NCBI RefSeq assembly: GCF_000429305.1
Contig: NZ_AUBP01000021.1
Location: 1 to 64,000, forward strand
DNA length: 64,000 nucleotides
Direction: 5' to 3'
Source of the DNA: Desulfovibrio inopinatus DSM 10711
GTDB taxonomy: Bacteria > Desulfobacterota > Desulfovibrionia > Desulfovibrionales > Desulfovibrionaceae
Under the pieces are notes generated by a model, which was not told where the DNA came from, did not search any database, and saw only the letters and a program-made list of their open reading frames with translations. The position numbers and the translations under genes were made by a program. Position 1 is the first letter of the stretch; each line of letters starts with the position of its first letter. Below, in pieces: positions 26,648 through 35,144 of the stretch.

Positions 26648-28636
26648 ATGCATATTATCGGCGTCGATACTGGAGGAACATTTACCGATTTTATTTATAA
26701 AAACGGCAGCGAATGGGGTATTTATAAAACCTTGTCCACGCCCTCTGACCCCTCTCAGGCGGTGCTTGATGGACTTGAGCATATTGCATCACGCCTGGAG
26801 ACCCACACGGAACGTCAGGTCACACATGGGTCGACCGTCTCTACCAATGCGATATTGGAGCGTAAAGGAGTTCCTACTGCGCTCATTACGACAGCTGGGT
26901 TTGAAGATATTATCCGAATTGGCAGACAGAACCGGAGCCGTCTTTATGATCTCCAATACTGTAAGCAACCGCATATTGTTCCGCCAGAATACTGCTTCGG
27001 GATTCCTGGGCGTATAGATTGCCATGGGGAAGAAATTGAGCCGTTTGACGATGCGACTGCCGAGCGGGTGGCGACACAGATCGCATCGCTTGGTGTGGAA
27101 TCGGTGGCAGTCTGTCTGTTGTTTTCTTTCGCTAACCCTCGCCATGAACTTCGCATGCGGGAACTCTTGGCACCGCTTGATCTTCCCGTGTCGCTCTCCC
27201 ATGAAATCGTCCGAGAATTTCGAGAGTTCGAGCGCACTTCGACAACAGTGGTCAATGCGTATGTTTCACCGAAAATGTCACGCTATCTGACGCGGCTCCA
27301 GTCTTTTCTGTCGAACGATGTTTTGCGTGTCATGCAATCCAATGGTGGGTCCATTTCAGCGGAAACCGCTATGCAACAATCGGTTCGGACCATTTTGTCT
27401 GGTCCAGCCGGTGGCGTTGTCGGGGCTTTGGAGATGGGGCGATTGGCTGGGAGAAACCAATTGATCACCTTCGATATGGGAGGGACGTCCACCGATGTTT
27501 CGTTAATTGACGGTGCGCCTCGATTGACGTTGGAAGCCAGTATCTCCGGATATCCGGTCAAGGCTCCTATGATCGACATTCATACGGTGGGAGCCGGAGG
27601 CGGCTCCATTGCCCGCCTTGATGCGGGCGGAGCGTTGGTTGTCGGACCGGAAAGCGCCGGTGCCGATCCAGGACCGATTTGTTATGGCAAAGGACGCGAA
27701 CTCACCGTTACCGACGCCAATGTCTACTTGGGACGTCTTATCCCCGACCATTTCCTTGGTGGTGACATGGTGCTTGATACGGCAGCCGTTGACGAAGCCA
27801 TGAAAGCGCTGGCTGCCAAAGCGGGAATGGAACCGATGGCATTGGCTGAAGGCATTCTCGACGTGGCCAATGCGAATATGGAACGCGCCATTCGAGTGAT
27901 CAGTGTTGAACGCGGTCTTGATCCACGTGAATTCACCTTGTTTTCGTTTGGTGGTGCCGGAGGCATGCATTGCCTTTTCCTGGCGCAACTCCTTGCCATG
28001 CCCGAAGTGCTTATCCCGAACAATCCCGGCATCCTCTCGGCCGTGGGGATGGTTTTGGCCGATGTGATCAAAGATTATTCCCATACGGTGATGTTTGATG
28101 TGGCTACAACAGCGCATGCCGACATCAACGCGGCATTCGCTCCTTTGGTCCGACGTGGCCAATACGACTTGGGCCGAGAAGGCTTTGACCTTGATGGTGT
28201 CGTCATCGAAAAGATTCTCGATATGCGGTATCAGGGACAGTCGTTTGAAATTTTGATTCCATATACCGAAGGGTGCGATGTGGGTGCAGCATTCGAGAGC
28301 CTGCATGAGAGCCGTTATGGATACACCAACCCCGGGAAACCTATGGAAATCGTCAATGTTCGATTGCGAGCCCGTGGTGTTCCGGACAAACCGACATTTC
28401 TCGAGCGTGAACGTGGCGCCCCAAAACCTGATGAGAATGCCATTCTTGATACGGGAGAGGCTGTGTTCGATGGAGTTCGGCATGCCGTACGAATTTACGA
28501 TCGTGAACAGTTACTGCCGGGAAACCGGATCGATGGACCGGCGATTCTCGTTGAATACAGTTCCACACTGGTCGTCCCGCCTGGAGCCCAGGGAATAATG
28601 GACTCGTTTGGCAACCTGCTTTTCACCTTTTCGTAA
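26648..28636 (+). CDS. hyuA: Hydantoinase/oxoprolinase family protein, subunit A (HyuA-like)
   Basis: This 662-residue protein opens with the nucleotide-binding motif IIGVDTGGTFTDF and contains the family marks TVSTNAILERKG near residue 63, SGPAGGVVGA near 255, FDMGGTSTDV and SFGGAGGMH near 440. These are the phosphate-binding loops of the ASKHA fold. HyuA with HyuB forms ATP-dependent amidohydrolases acting on N-methylhydantoin, 5-oxoproline or related cyclic amides, or acetone-carboxylase-like enzymes; the substrate cannot be told. The ATG at 26648 is set by GGGAGGAA 8 bases upstream; the longer frame is unlikely. The hyuB gene begins 12 bases after its stop. Confidence 0.92.
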   Translation: MHIIGVDTGGTFTDFIYKNGSEWGIYKTLSTPSDPSQAVLDGLEHIASRLETHTERQVTHGSTVSTNAILERKGVPTALITTAGFEDIIRIGRQNRSRLYDLQYCKQPHIVPPEYCFGIPGRIDCHGEEIEPFDDATAERVATQIASLGVESVAVCLLFSFANPRHELRMRELLAPLDLPVSLSHEIVREFREFERTSTTVVNAYVSPKMSRYLTRLQSFLSNDVLRVMQSNGGSISAETAMQQSVRTILSGPAGGVVGALEMGRLAGRNQLITFDMGGTSTDVSLIDGAPRLTLEASISGYPVKAPMIDIHTVGAGGGSIARLDAGGALVVGPESAGADPGPICYGKGRELTVTDANVYLGRLIPDHFLGGDMVLDTAAVDEAMKALAAKAGMEPMALAEGILDVANANMERAIRVISVERGLDPREFTLFSFGGAGGMHCLFLAQLLAMPEVLIPNNPGILSAVGMVLADVIKDYSHTVMFDVATTAHADINAAFAPLVRRGQYDLGREGFDLDGVVIEKILDMRYQGQSFEILIPYTEGCDVGAAFESLHESRYGYTNPGKPMEIVNVRLRARGVPDKPTFLERERGAPKPDENAILDTGEAVFDGVRHAVRIYDREQLLPGNRIDGPAILVEYSSTLVVPPGAQGIMDSFGNLLFTFS

Positions 28637-28648
28637 GTCGAGGCGCTC

Positions 28649-30238
28649 ATGGAAACGAATCCCATTCTGCTTGAAGTCTTTAAAAATCGATTTTCGGCTA
28701 TTGCCGAAGAAATGGGGATGGCGCTCATTCGGACGGCGTTTTCTCCCAACATCAAAGAACGTCGCGACTTGTCCTGCGCCATTTTCGATGCTGCCGGCGA
28801 TATGGTAGCGCAGGCGGCGCATATTCCTGTTCACCTCGGCTCCATGCCGCTTTCCGTCAAAGCCGCGATTGCCGAATGTCCGATGGAACCGGGTGATATG
28901 GTCATGCTGAATGATCCTTACAAAGGGGGAACACATCTTCCCGACATCACGCTGGTTGCGCCGGTGTTTGCAAACAACACGGAGACGCCCGCTTTTTATG
29001 TAGCCAACCGGGCGCATCATGCTGATGTCGGAGGAATGTCGCCAGGATCACTCCCCTTATCGACCTCGCTCTTTCAGGAAGGGATTATCATCCCTCCGGT
29101 TCGCATTGTGAAGCATGGGACAATCGATACGGATCTTATGCGGTTTTTTCTCGATAACGTGCGAACACCGAACGAACGCCAAGGAGATTTTTCGGCGCAA
29201 GTTATGGCCAATACGACGGGTGTTGCTCGAACCGCTGCACTGCTTGAGAAATATGGTCGCGAGACCGTACAGTTCTACGCAGCCCGGCTCATCGACTATG
29301 CCGAGACCATGACGCGCCAAGCTATTTCTGCATTACCCAACGGAACATACACCTTTGAGGACGTGCTGGATGACGATGGGCAAGGCGCGACGGATATACC
29401 TATCCGTTTACGAATGCACATTGCCGCGGATGAAGTCACCTTGGATTTCACTGACTCTGGTGACCAGGTTCGTGGGTCGGTCAATGCGGTGAAGGCTATT
29501 ACGTTGTCGGCGGTACTCTATGTCTTTCGCTGTCTTGTCGACGCCGATATCCCGACGAATGCCGGTATTATGCGTCCACTGACCGTGCAGACACGCCCCG
29601 GTTCACTCGTCGATGCCACGTTTCCGGCGGCTGTGGCGTGTGGCAATGTGGAAACGTCGCAGCGGCTCGTCGATGTCATTCTTGGTGCGTTGTCCACGGC
29701 TGCTCCGACGCGTATCCCTGCGGCCAGCCAGGGAACGATGAACAATGTCATCATTGGGGGGATCGATACCCGCCCGGGAAAAAAAGTGCCCTTTTCCTAT
29801 TATGAAACCATCGGTGGGGGGATGGGGGCGTCAGCCCATTCGTCAGGCGCGTCAGCCGTGCATTCTCACATGACGAACACCCTCAATACGCCCGTTGAGG
29901 CTTTGGAATATGCCTATCCCTTTCGTGTGACACGAGTCTCCGTGCGTCCAGACTCGGGAGGGACCGGGAAAAATCCGGGGGGAGACGGTATGATTCGCGA
30001 AATCGAGCTGCTTGATGATGCTGAAATTACCGTACAATCCGAGCGACGCATTCATGGTGCCTATGGTTTGGCTGGAGGCCAAGCAGGCAAGCCCGGTCGG
30101 AATCGTCTTGTCCAGCAGGGAACGCCCAAAGAGATGCCCGGAAAGTTTCATGTCTTGGCACGAAAGGGAGATCGCTTGTGTCTGGAAACACCTGGTGGTG
30201 GTGGATGGGGGACGCTCGAACCGGGGGAGAAGGCATAG
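28649..30238 (+). CDS. hyuB: Hydantoinase/oxoprolinase family protein, subunit B (HyuB-like)
   Basis: This 529-residue protein matches HyuB-type subunits. It has IRTAFSPNIKERRDLSCAIF near residue 25, the metal-region motif AHIPVHLGSMP, NDPYKGGTHLPDI near 90, NRAHHADVGG and, late in the chain, the RPDSGGTGKNPGGDG glycine-rich loop with TPGGGGWG at the C-terminus. It acts as a heteromer with HyuA. Length is normal. The start follows GAGGCG and lies 12 bases from the hyuA stop, so the two are co-translated. No transporter or regulator is attached to the pair, so the physiological substrate stays open. Confidence 0.92.
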   Translation: METNPILLEVFKNRFSAIAEEMGMALIRTAFSPNIKERRDLSCAIFDAAGDMVAQAAHIPVHLGSMPLSVKAAIAECPMEPGDMVMLNDPYKGGTHLPDITLVAPVFANNTETPAFYVANRAHHADVGGMSPGSLPLSTSLFQEGIIIPPVRIVKHGTIDTDLMRFFLDNVRTPNERQGDFSAQVMANTTGVARTAALLEKYGRETVQFYAARLIDYAETMTRQAISALPNGTYTFEDVLDDDGQGATDIPIRLRMHIAADEVTLDFTDSGDQVRGSVNAVKAITLSAVLYVFRCLVDADIPTNAGIMRPLTVQTRPGSLVDATFPAAVACGNVETSQRLVDVILGALSTAAPTRIPAASQGTMNNVIIGGIDTRPGKKVPFSYYETIGGGMGASAHSSGASAVHSHMTNTLNTPVEALEYAYPFRVTRVSVRPDSGGTGKNPGGDGMIREIELLDDAEITVQSERRIHGAYGLAGGQAGKPGRNRLVQQGTPKEMPGKFHVLARKGDRLCLETPGGGGWGTLEPGEKA

Positions 30239-30259
30239 CGTGCATTGACGTGGAGATGG

Positions 30260-31243
30260 CTAACGCTTTTTTCGGAGCATATCGAAGACGGCCCAAAGGG
30301 AGCCAACAGCGAACACGATGCTGCGGCCGAGGACGAGTGGAAAGCAGGCGCGTGCCAGGGGAGCGTCAGCCTGGGCACGTTTCGCGAGGGGCGTGGCTGA
30401 GGCCATGATGCCAGCAAAGAGAACCAGGCTTGCACAAAACAGCTCCGGAGCAAGTGGAGAGAGGACAAGTGCGCCGATAGCAGCAGCAGCGGCTAAGGTC
30501 TGAAGCTTTACCATTTTGGTGGTGTAGCGGTCCTTCACGGCTTTTTCTGGGTATCGTCGATAGACGATGAGTCGCCAATAGGCTCGGGAGAATTTGATGC
30601 GCAGGTACTCCATGACGGTATCGGGATGGAGGTGACGCACAATGGCTCCATCGGCAAAGACGAGTTTGTAGCCGGCCGCGACAAGGCGATAGGAGAACTC
30701 CGTATCTTCGTTGTTCGCTTTGGGAAAGCTCGTGTCGAAGCCCCCCATACGGAGAAAAATTGCACGAGGGAACGCCGCTGCATACGTGGCCACGAGATCG
30801 ATGGTCGGGTAGCACCGCATAAGATCGTATCGATCTTCGAATTCAAGTTGGGCGAATCGGGCGGCCAAAGCGGTCTGTTCAGTGCGATACGCTCCCTGTA
30901 CCCCCATAACTTCCGGATCATCGAATGGGGCCGCCATAGCGGCGAGCCAGCCCGGGTCAGGAGCGCAATCCGAATCCGTGAATACAACAATCTTCCCATG
31001 AGCTTCGCGGGCCCCGTGATTGCGGGCGGATGCCGGTCCTTGATTCTGCTGTGAAATGACTCGCACCCCGGCCCTGTGGGCGATTTCAGCCGTGGCATCG
31101 GTGGAACCGTCGTCCACAATGAGGACTTCGAAGTCCGACGCCGGTACCGTTTGCTTCGCCAAGGCCTCAAGGAGATCCGGCAGAGTCGCGGCGGCATTGT
31201 ATGCCGGAATAACAACCGACAGGGCAAGGGAAGACGATGGCAT
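30260..31243 (-). CDS. Family 2 glycosyltransferase with C-terminal membrane segments
   Basis: This 327-residue GT2 enzyme has SVVIPAYNAAATL near residue 10, LIVDDGSTD near 40 and FTDSDCAPDPGW near 90 (the D-S-D metal site). An E-D-T-E-F-S-Y segment lies in the acceptor-base region. The last 80 residues hold two hydrophobic segments, so the protein is membrane-attached. It probably glycosylates a lipid carrier or envelope polymer. It starts three bases after the stop of the radical SAM gene and must be in the same operon. Its stop faces hyuB across 21 bases with no visible terminator. Confidence 0.87.
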   Translation of the reverse strand: MPSSSLALSVVIPAYNAAATLPDLLEALAKQTVPASDFEVLIVDDGSTDATAEIAHRAGVRVISQQNQGPASARNHGAREAHGKIVVFTDSDCAPDPGWLAAMAAPFDDPEVMGVQGAYRTEQTALAARFAQLEFEDRYDLMRCYPTIDLVATYAAAFPRAIFLRMGGFDTSFPKANNEDTEFSYRLVAAGYKLVFADGAIVRHLHPDTVMEYLRIKFSRAYWRLIVYRRYPEKAVKDRYTTKMVKLQTLAAAAAIGALVLSPLAPELFCASLVLFAGIMASATPLAKRAQADAPLARACFPLVLGRSIVFAVGSLWAVFDMLRKKR

Positions 31244-31246
31244 TGT

Positions 31247-32719
31247 TCAGACCTTTGATCCGAAGATGAGATGTTTGATGAATGTGCGACTCGCTTTGAA
31301 TGTGCGGCGCATTTCATACGAATCGGTCAACACCTGGAGAAACTTTTTCCCCATGTATTCGGGACGCAGATAAAAGCGTCGGCGAGCACGGTCGCAGAGT
31401 CGGACCAATTCTTCCGGAGTCAGATTTTCGTTGCGTACCACACAGTTATGTAAACCGTCCGGCGTCAGCCAACGACTGAAATCGTCAACAGTGATCCATT
31501 CTTTCTCAAGATATTCGTCATAGGCTTCGGTGCCGGGGTAGACCATAACCGGATAATATTGGACGGTGTCTGGATCGAGTTGAATGGACAAGTCGATGGT
31601 GCGTTCAATACTTTCGCGCGTTTCTCCGGGAAATCCGAAAATGAAGCAGCCGTGGATGAGAATCCCCGCTTTTTTAGCGTCACGCATAAATTGAAACATG
31701 CGTTCACGGCGGATGCCTTTTTTCATGCCGCGCAGTATCTTGGGGTCGCCACTTTCAAACCCGACGCAGAGCATACGACACCCGGCGCGCTTCATTAAGG
31801 CCATGGTTTCATAATCGAGATCGACCCGAGAGTTGGCGGTCCACGAAATGTTAAGATTTTGTCGAATCAACTCTCGTGAAAACGCCATGCAGCGTTTTTT
31901 ATTCGCCGTCAGCGTATCATCTTCAAAAAAGATGGATTTAACGTGGGGAAATTCCTGTTTGACATAGCGAATTTCCGTGACCACGTCGCTTAAACTGCGA
32001 AATCGGTATTTTCGACCGGTCAATGTTTGGGGATAGACACAAAAACTACACCGGAACGGACATCCCCGACTTGTGATCAGCGTCACCATGGGAGGAATGG
32101 CATTGGGATTGAAATAGTCTTCAATACGCAGATGTTTTTTGTAGACCCGGCTCACCCAGGGGAGTGTATCGAGGTCTTCAATAAACGGCCGGTCCTCGTT
32201 GTGGGCAATCGTGCCATCATTCGTACGATACGACAGGCCCAGAATACTGGCCAGGACATCATCCGGGGGCTTGCCTTTGTGTGTCCGAATCGCACGGGCA
32301 AGATCGAGCACCGTCATTTCGTATTCACGTCTGGCCACCGCATCGACAACGTCGGATCGTGTGAGGGTGTCTTCAGGGAGTGCCGAAACGTGTGTTCCGA
32401 CCGTGAGAATAGTCGTGTCTGGCGCGAGAAGGCGTATATCGGCCGCAACGGCCAAGTCGTTGTCGATACTTGGTGTCGCGACATCCATGACAACGAGTGA
32501 CGGTGACGTTTGTCGGACGGCATCGAGCACATCGCGCATTTCGAGATCTTGAGCCGGCGCATCGAGAAAAGTAACGTTGAAGTTGTCGTGTTCGAGAACG
32601 CCAACGGCATACGCTAACCAAATGGGGTAATAAATGGTTCCACTTTTGGTGACGGCCGGGCTTCGTTGCGGCCGGGAGAATCGAGGAAAATACGGGGCAT
32701 TAAGAACAAGTACATTCAT
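31247..32719 (-). CDS. B12-binding-domain radical SAM protein (BchE/P-methylase-like)
   Basis: The 490-residue protein has an N-terminal Rossmann-like B12-binding domain (residues 1-160) without an evident D-x-H-x-x-G motif. A radical SAM domain follows, with the cluster motif TSRGCPFRCSFC (C-x3-C-x2-C) near residue 205, the E-D-D-T-L segment and GFESGD for SAM binding, and GFIFGFPGET-like glycine motifs later. The group includes methyltransferases, cyclases and mutases acting on lipids and tetrapyrroles. The absence of the cobalamin base-off motif leaves cobalamin use uncertain. The start at 32719 fits the family's usual MNVLVLNAP opening. It is followed by a membrane glycosyltransferase, which hints at lipid or glycolipid modification. 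Confidence 0.88.
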   Translation of the reverse strand: MNVLVLNAPYFPRFSRPQRSPAVTKSGTIYYPIWLAYAVGVLEHDNFNVTFLDAPAQDLEMRDVLDAVRQTSPSLVVMDVATPSIDNDLAVAADIRLLAPDTTILTVGTHVSALPEDTLTRSDVVDAVARREYEMTVLDLARAIRTHKGKPPDDVLASILGLSYRTNDGTIAHNEDRPFIEDLDTLPWVSRVYKKHLRIEDYFNPNAIPPMVTLITSRGCPFRCSFCVYPQTLTGRKYRFRSLSDVVTEIRYVKQEFPHVKSIFFEDDTLTANKKRCMAFSRELIRQNLNISWTANSRVDLDYETMALMKRAGCRMLCVGFESGDPKILRGMKKGIRRERMFQFMRDAKKAGILIHGCFIFGFPGETRESIERTIDLSIQLDPDTVQYYPVMVYPGTEAYDEYLEKEWITVDDFSRWLTPDGLHNCVVRNENLTPEELVRLCDRARRRFYLRPEYMGKKFLQVLTDSYEMRRTFKASRTFIKHLIFGSKV

Positions 32720-32936
32720 AGTAATGGTATCCATACAATTCGTGATACAAGAATAGGACGTTTTGCGCCTATACCGAGAATAGCCTAAATACGAAAGGGA
32801 AAAAAACTTAACAAATTGCTGGCGCTTCTGTACCACATTCGTGTTGGATTCGGCAAAGGAGCGAGAATGCTCCCAAAACACGTACACGACGGTTCTTTTG
32901 TTTTTTGAACACGCTGATTTTTTTTAGAGGAACGTG

Positions 32937-33110
32937 ATGAAATCAAGCCTCCAACGTCGACTATTCTGTTTCCCTATGGTTGCCCACTTCATACGCTTTG
33001 AGGGGGTCTTTGTGAACCATCTCGTATCCTTTTTGTCTCACGTATATATTGATGGGCAAAGTTGGGCAAAAATTGATGGCGCATCGTATCCCAAATTGGA
33101 GATGAAATGA
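32937..33110 (+). CDS. Possible small protein of 57 residues, coupled to the next gene
   Basis: A 57-codon frame starts at an ATG 5 bases after AGAGGA. It ends with a TGA that overlaps the ATG of the gene at 33107 (ATGA). The N-terminal half is basic and hydrophobic; the C-terminal half is polar. No family is recognised. The good ribosome site and the overlap argue for translation, but without homologues it could be a leader peptide controlling the downstream gene. Confidence 0.4.
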   Translation: MKSSLQRRLFCFPMVAHFIRFEGVFVNHLVSFLSHVYIDGQSWAKIDGASYPKLEMK

Positions 33111-33388
33111 ACAATTCCGGTGAATTCTTGCACTTATACGCATGGGCATTATGGATTACGTTCGGAAGTTTGTTGTTTTGGGTGAGCTTTCTTGTTCGTT
33201 TTGGGAGGGCGCTCAAAGAGGAGGAAAAGGACGTTGGTAAAACAACGGATAATTCGAAGAACGATTTGTTTATGGCATATGCAAACTCATCCCTTATGGT
33301 TATTTCGAGCGTTCTTGGCGGCGTTGCCTGTCTTTACGGGCTCTACTTGCTTTTTATTGATGTTCTCTTGCCGATGTCGTCTCCATGA
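33107..33388 (+). CDS. Small membrane protein, function unknown
   Basis: This 93-residue protein has two hydrophobic segments, at about residues 10-32 and 62-88, separated by a charged linker of about 25 residues rich in Glu, Lys and Asp. The pattern predicts a two-pass inner-membrane protein with the linker on one face. The ATG follows GGAG at 6 bases and overlaps the stop of the 57-residue frame upstream. No known family is recognised. A hairpin at 33445-33476 follows the gene. Its partner in function is not evident; the neighbours are the ECF stress module (convergent) and the radical SAM gene (divergent). Confidence 0.6.
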   Translation: MNNSGEFLHLYAWALWITFGSLLFWVSFLVRFGRALKEEEKDVGKTTDNSKNDLFMAYANSSLMVISSVLGGVACLYGLYLLFIDVLLPMSSP

Positions 33389-33444
33389 GCATCATATCGA
33401 GTAACAGACGAGGAGAGGGGTGTTGAATCTTTGTATAAAAGATT

Positions 33445-33476
33445 TCGGCTGAGAAGTATCAATCCTCCTCAGCCGA
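33445..33476. terminator. Hairpin terminator between convergent genes
   Basis: TCGGCTGAG at 33445-33453 pairs exactly with 33468-33476 across a 14-base loop. On the minus strand it is followed by AATCTTTTATA. It lies 82 bases past the stop of the Spy-like sensor gene and 57 bases past the plus-strand membrane gene, so it may serve both. Confidence 0.6.
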
Positions 33477-33557
33477 CTATTGGAATATGCCTCATACGGT
33501 TTTTGACGATGTGCGATGTGTATCGATCTGCTTCTTTTGTGACGCCCTCCAGAACAG

Positions 33558-33995
33558 CTACTCCTCTCTCGGCAGCGGAGGTGGCGGTGGGGGGGGCAAG
33601 CCGGGAAGATGCCCTCGGGGTGGACGTAATTTGTGCTGTTTGAATTTTTTAACGAAATCATCAACAGCCGCGGATTTTTCCGGGGGCAAGACTTTTTTAA
33701 TTTTTTCCGCCGCATCTTCGACAATGGCCGTGACTTTTGGACGTTGTTCACGTCGCAAATCATGCATCTTGCGAGCAGCATCTTTGACAATGGGGGCAAT
33801 TTTTTCTCGTTCTTCACGGGTGAGATCAAGAGTGGTGTCGAGCCGACGCAAGGTCATCGTCACGATGAAATCCTGTTCCCCTCGGATGACGGATTCAATG
33901 CGGTGTCCGATGAAGAGGCTTGCCGCGACAGCACCGATGATGGCACCGGAAAGAAAGACGGCAGAGATGGCAGCCCACATTTTCCAACGTTTCAT
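33558..33995 (-). CDS. Membrane-anchored Spy/CnrX-like periplasmic sensor
   Basis: This 145-residue protein has one membrane segment (residues 8-30) and a periplasmic helical domain of about 95 residues with charged, heptad-like helices. It includes LDLTREEREKIAPI, a variant of the LTxxQ repeat of Spy/CpxP proteins. A proline-rich tail follows (eight or more prolines near the C-terminus) and ends P-R-E-E. CnrX-type sensors in metal-resistance ECF systems share this design, and here the gene directly follows the anti-sigma-like gene. It may detect misfolded proteins or metals and release the sigma factor. The binding residues of CnrX (His/Glu/Met) are not clearly present, so the signal is unknown. 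Confidence 0.7.
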   Translation of the reverse strand: MKRWKMWAAISAVFLSGAIIGAVAASLFIGHRIESVIRGEQDFIVTMTLRRLDTTLDLTREEREKIAPIVKDAARKMHDLRREQRPKVTAIVEDAAEKIKKVLPPEKSAAVDDFVKKFKQHKLRPPRGHLPGLPPPPPPPLPREE

Positions 33996-34007
33996 GTCAA
34001 AATCTCC

Positions 34008-34325
34008 TTACAAGCCGAGAAGCTGCAGGCTCAGCCGGCCGGCGTCATCGGCAAAAGCCATAGTAATGGGGTCATAGACCTGACCCGCAATGTAAAAATA
34101 GGCGAGGAATGCTGTGGCGGCCAAGCCCGATGCCGCTGCGAAATGAAGACTTATCCGTTCAAAGGCACGAGCAAACCCGTTCTGGAGATTGGCTCCTGCG
34201 CGTCGACCGGCTTCGGCGAGGACTTTGGACGCAAACGCCGGTGAAAGTTCTGGTACAGCCGGGTTGGAATAGACAAGGCGCAAAGTCCTCTCAATATTGT
34301 CAGTGCGTTTTGTTTGTGTTTTCAT
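34008..34325 (-). CDS. Putative anti-sigma factor, single-pass membrane protein
   Basis: This 105-residue protein (start MKTQTKRTD) has a soluble N-terminal part of about 60 residues with S-P-A-F-A-S-K-V-L-A, then one membrane segment (about 72-92) and a short outer tail. Size, topology and position directly after the ECF sigma gene fit an anti-sigma factor holding the sigma at the membrane. No ZAS zinc motif (H-x3-C-x2-C) is present, so it would be of the non-zinc CnrY-like kind. It is 12 bases from the sensor gene. The function is inferred mainly from context. Confidence 0.6.
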   Translation of the reverse strand: MKTQTKRTDNIERTLRLVYSNPAVPELSPAFASKVLAEAGRRAGANLQNGFARAFERISLHFAAASGLAATAFLAYFYIAGQVYDPITMAFADDAGRLSLQLLGL

Positions 34326-34419
34326 GTGCGCCTTCCTCCATCTTGCATTATCTTCCATGCTGCTCTGTGATGGAGCATGGAGTTCTTACAGACTCGTGTA
34401 CTGGACATTCGTGAAGTCT

Positions 34420-35001
34420 TCATGCCGCTGGATCAAGTTCGGCAAGTAATTTTCGTAATTTTTTTCTGGCCCTAAACGCACGGACTTTAACATTTGCGAC
34501 ACTCAAATCCAGTATTTTTGCTGTTTCGGCTACGGTGTACTCTTCAAGGTGCGTTAGCGTAACGACCATTCTGTCAGTTGGTGAAAGACCGTCAAGAGCG
34601 TAATGCAGTAATCGAATGGCTTGCCGCTTTTCAGCCTCTTCTTCCAGTGTCGGTCCCGTATCGGCTATACGTTCGAGAAAATGTTCATCGTCACTTCCCA
34701 GCGTACTCGCAGGATGCTCTTTATTACGATATGATTTACGCCAATAATCATGACAAGAACGGACAGCAAGAACCGAGAGCCAGTTGCGGAACGGTGCATC
34801 CCCACGAAACCGATTCAGTGACTGATACGCTCTGACAAAGGCTTCCTGGGCCACTTCTTCAACCTTGTCAAAGGGAACATGTCCTGCACAAACGGCAGCA
34901 ACGTGCTGCTGGTTGCTCTTGACGAGCTCGGTAAAGGCTGCAGCATCTCCATTTTGCGCGCTTTGCACCAGAGTGGCTTCGTCAATTTGTTTTGGCGGCA
35001 A
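34420..35001 (-). CDS. ECF-family RNA polymerase sigma factor
   Basis: This 193-residue protein has sigma region 2 (AFTELVKSN to EEVAQEAFVRAYQSLNRF, with FRNWLSVLAVR for region 2.4) and region 4 (LDGLSPTDRMVVTLTHLEEYTVAETAKILDLS with the helix-turn-helix followed by VKVRAFRARKKL). Regions 1 and 3 are missing, as in all ECF sigmas. It should direct transcription of envelope-stress genes, probably including the Spy-like gene upstream and its own operon. It lies between the Spy-like gene and the anti-sigma-like gene on the same strand. The region between 35002 and 35144 should hold its promoter. Confidence 0.92.
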   Translation of the reverse strand: MPPKQIDEATLVQSAQNGDAAAFTELVKSNQQHVAAVCAGHVPFDKVEEVAQEAFVRAYQSLNRFRGDAPFRNWLSVLAVRSCHDYWRKSYRNKEHPASTLGSDDEHFLERIADTGPTLEEEAEKRQAIRLLHYALDGLSPTDRMVVTLTHLEEYTVAETAKILDLSVANVKVRAFRARKKLRKLLAELDPAA

Positions 35002-35098
35002 GGTTATGGCATCCTAATTCTTGTCCGAGGCGATTACTCTCGAAGTAATTTTTTTGTGCAATTCCTGATTCAATACATCGGGTGAATGCGTTACGCAA

Positions 35099-35140
35099 TG
35101 ATGCGTGGCCGGGAGCCGGTGTCCCGACCACATTGCATCA
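35099..35140 (-). repeat. Imperfect hairpin after the Spy-like gene
   Basis: TGATGC plus GTGGCCGGGA (35099-35114) pairs with 35122-35140, with a 3-base bulge and one G-U pair. It starts five bases past the stop of the Spy-like gene. No T-run follows on the minus strand, so it may be an mRNA-stabilising hairpin or an attenuator before the sigma gene rather than a terminator. Confidence 0.4.
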
Positions 35141-35144
35141 CGGG

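Noticed and set aside
27503-28483. 326-codon minus-strand frame inside hyuA
   Set aside because: It mirrors the coding bias of hyuA; the sequence has no motif and the HyuA motifs on the other strand are clear.
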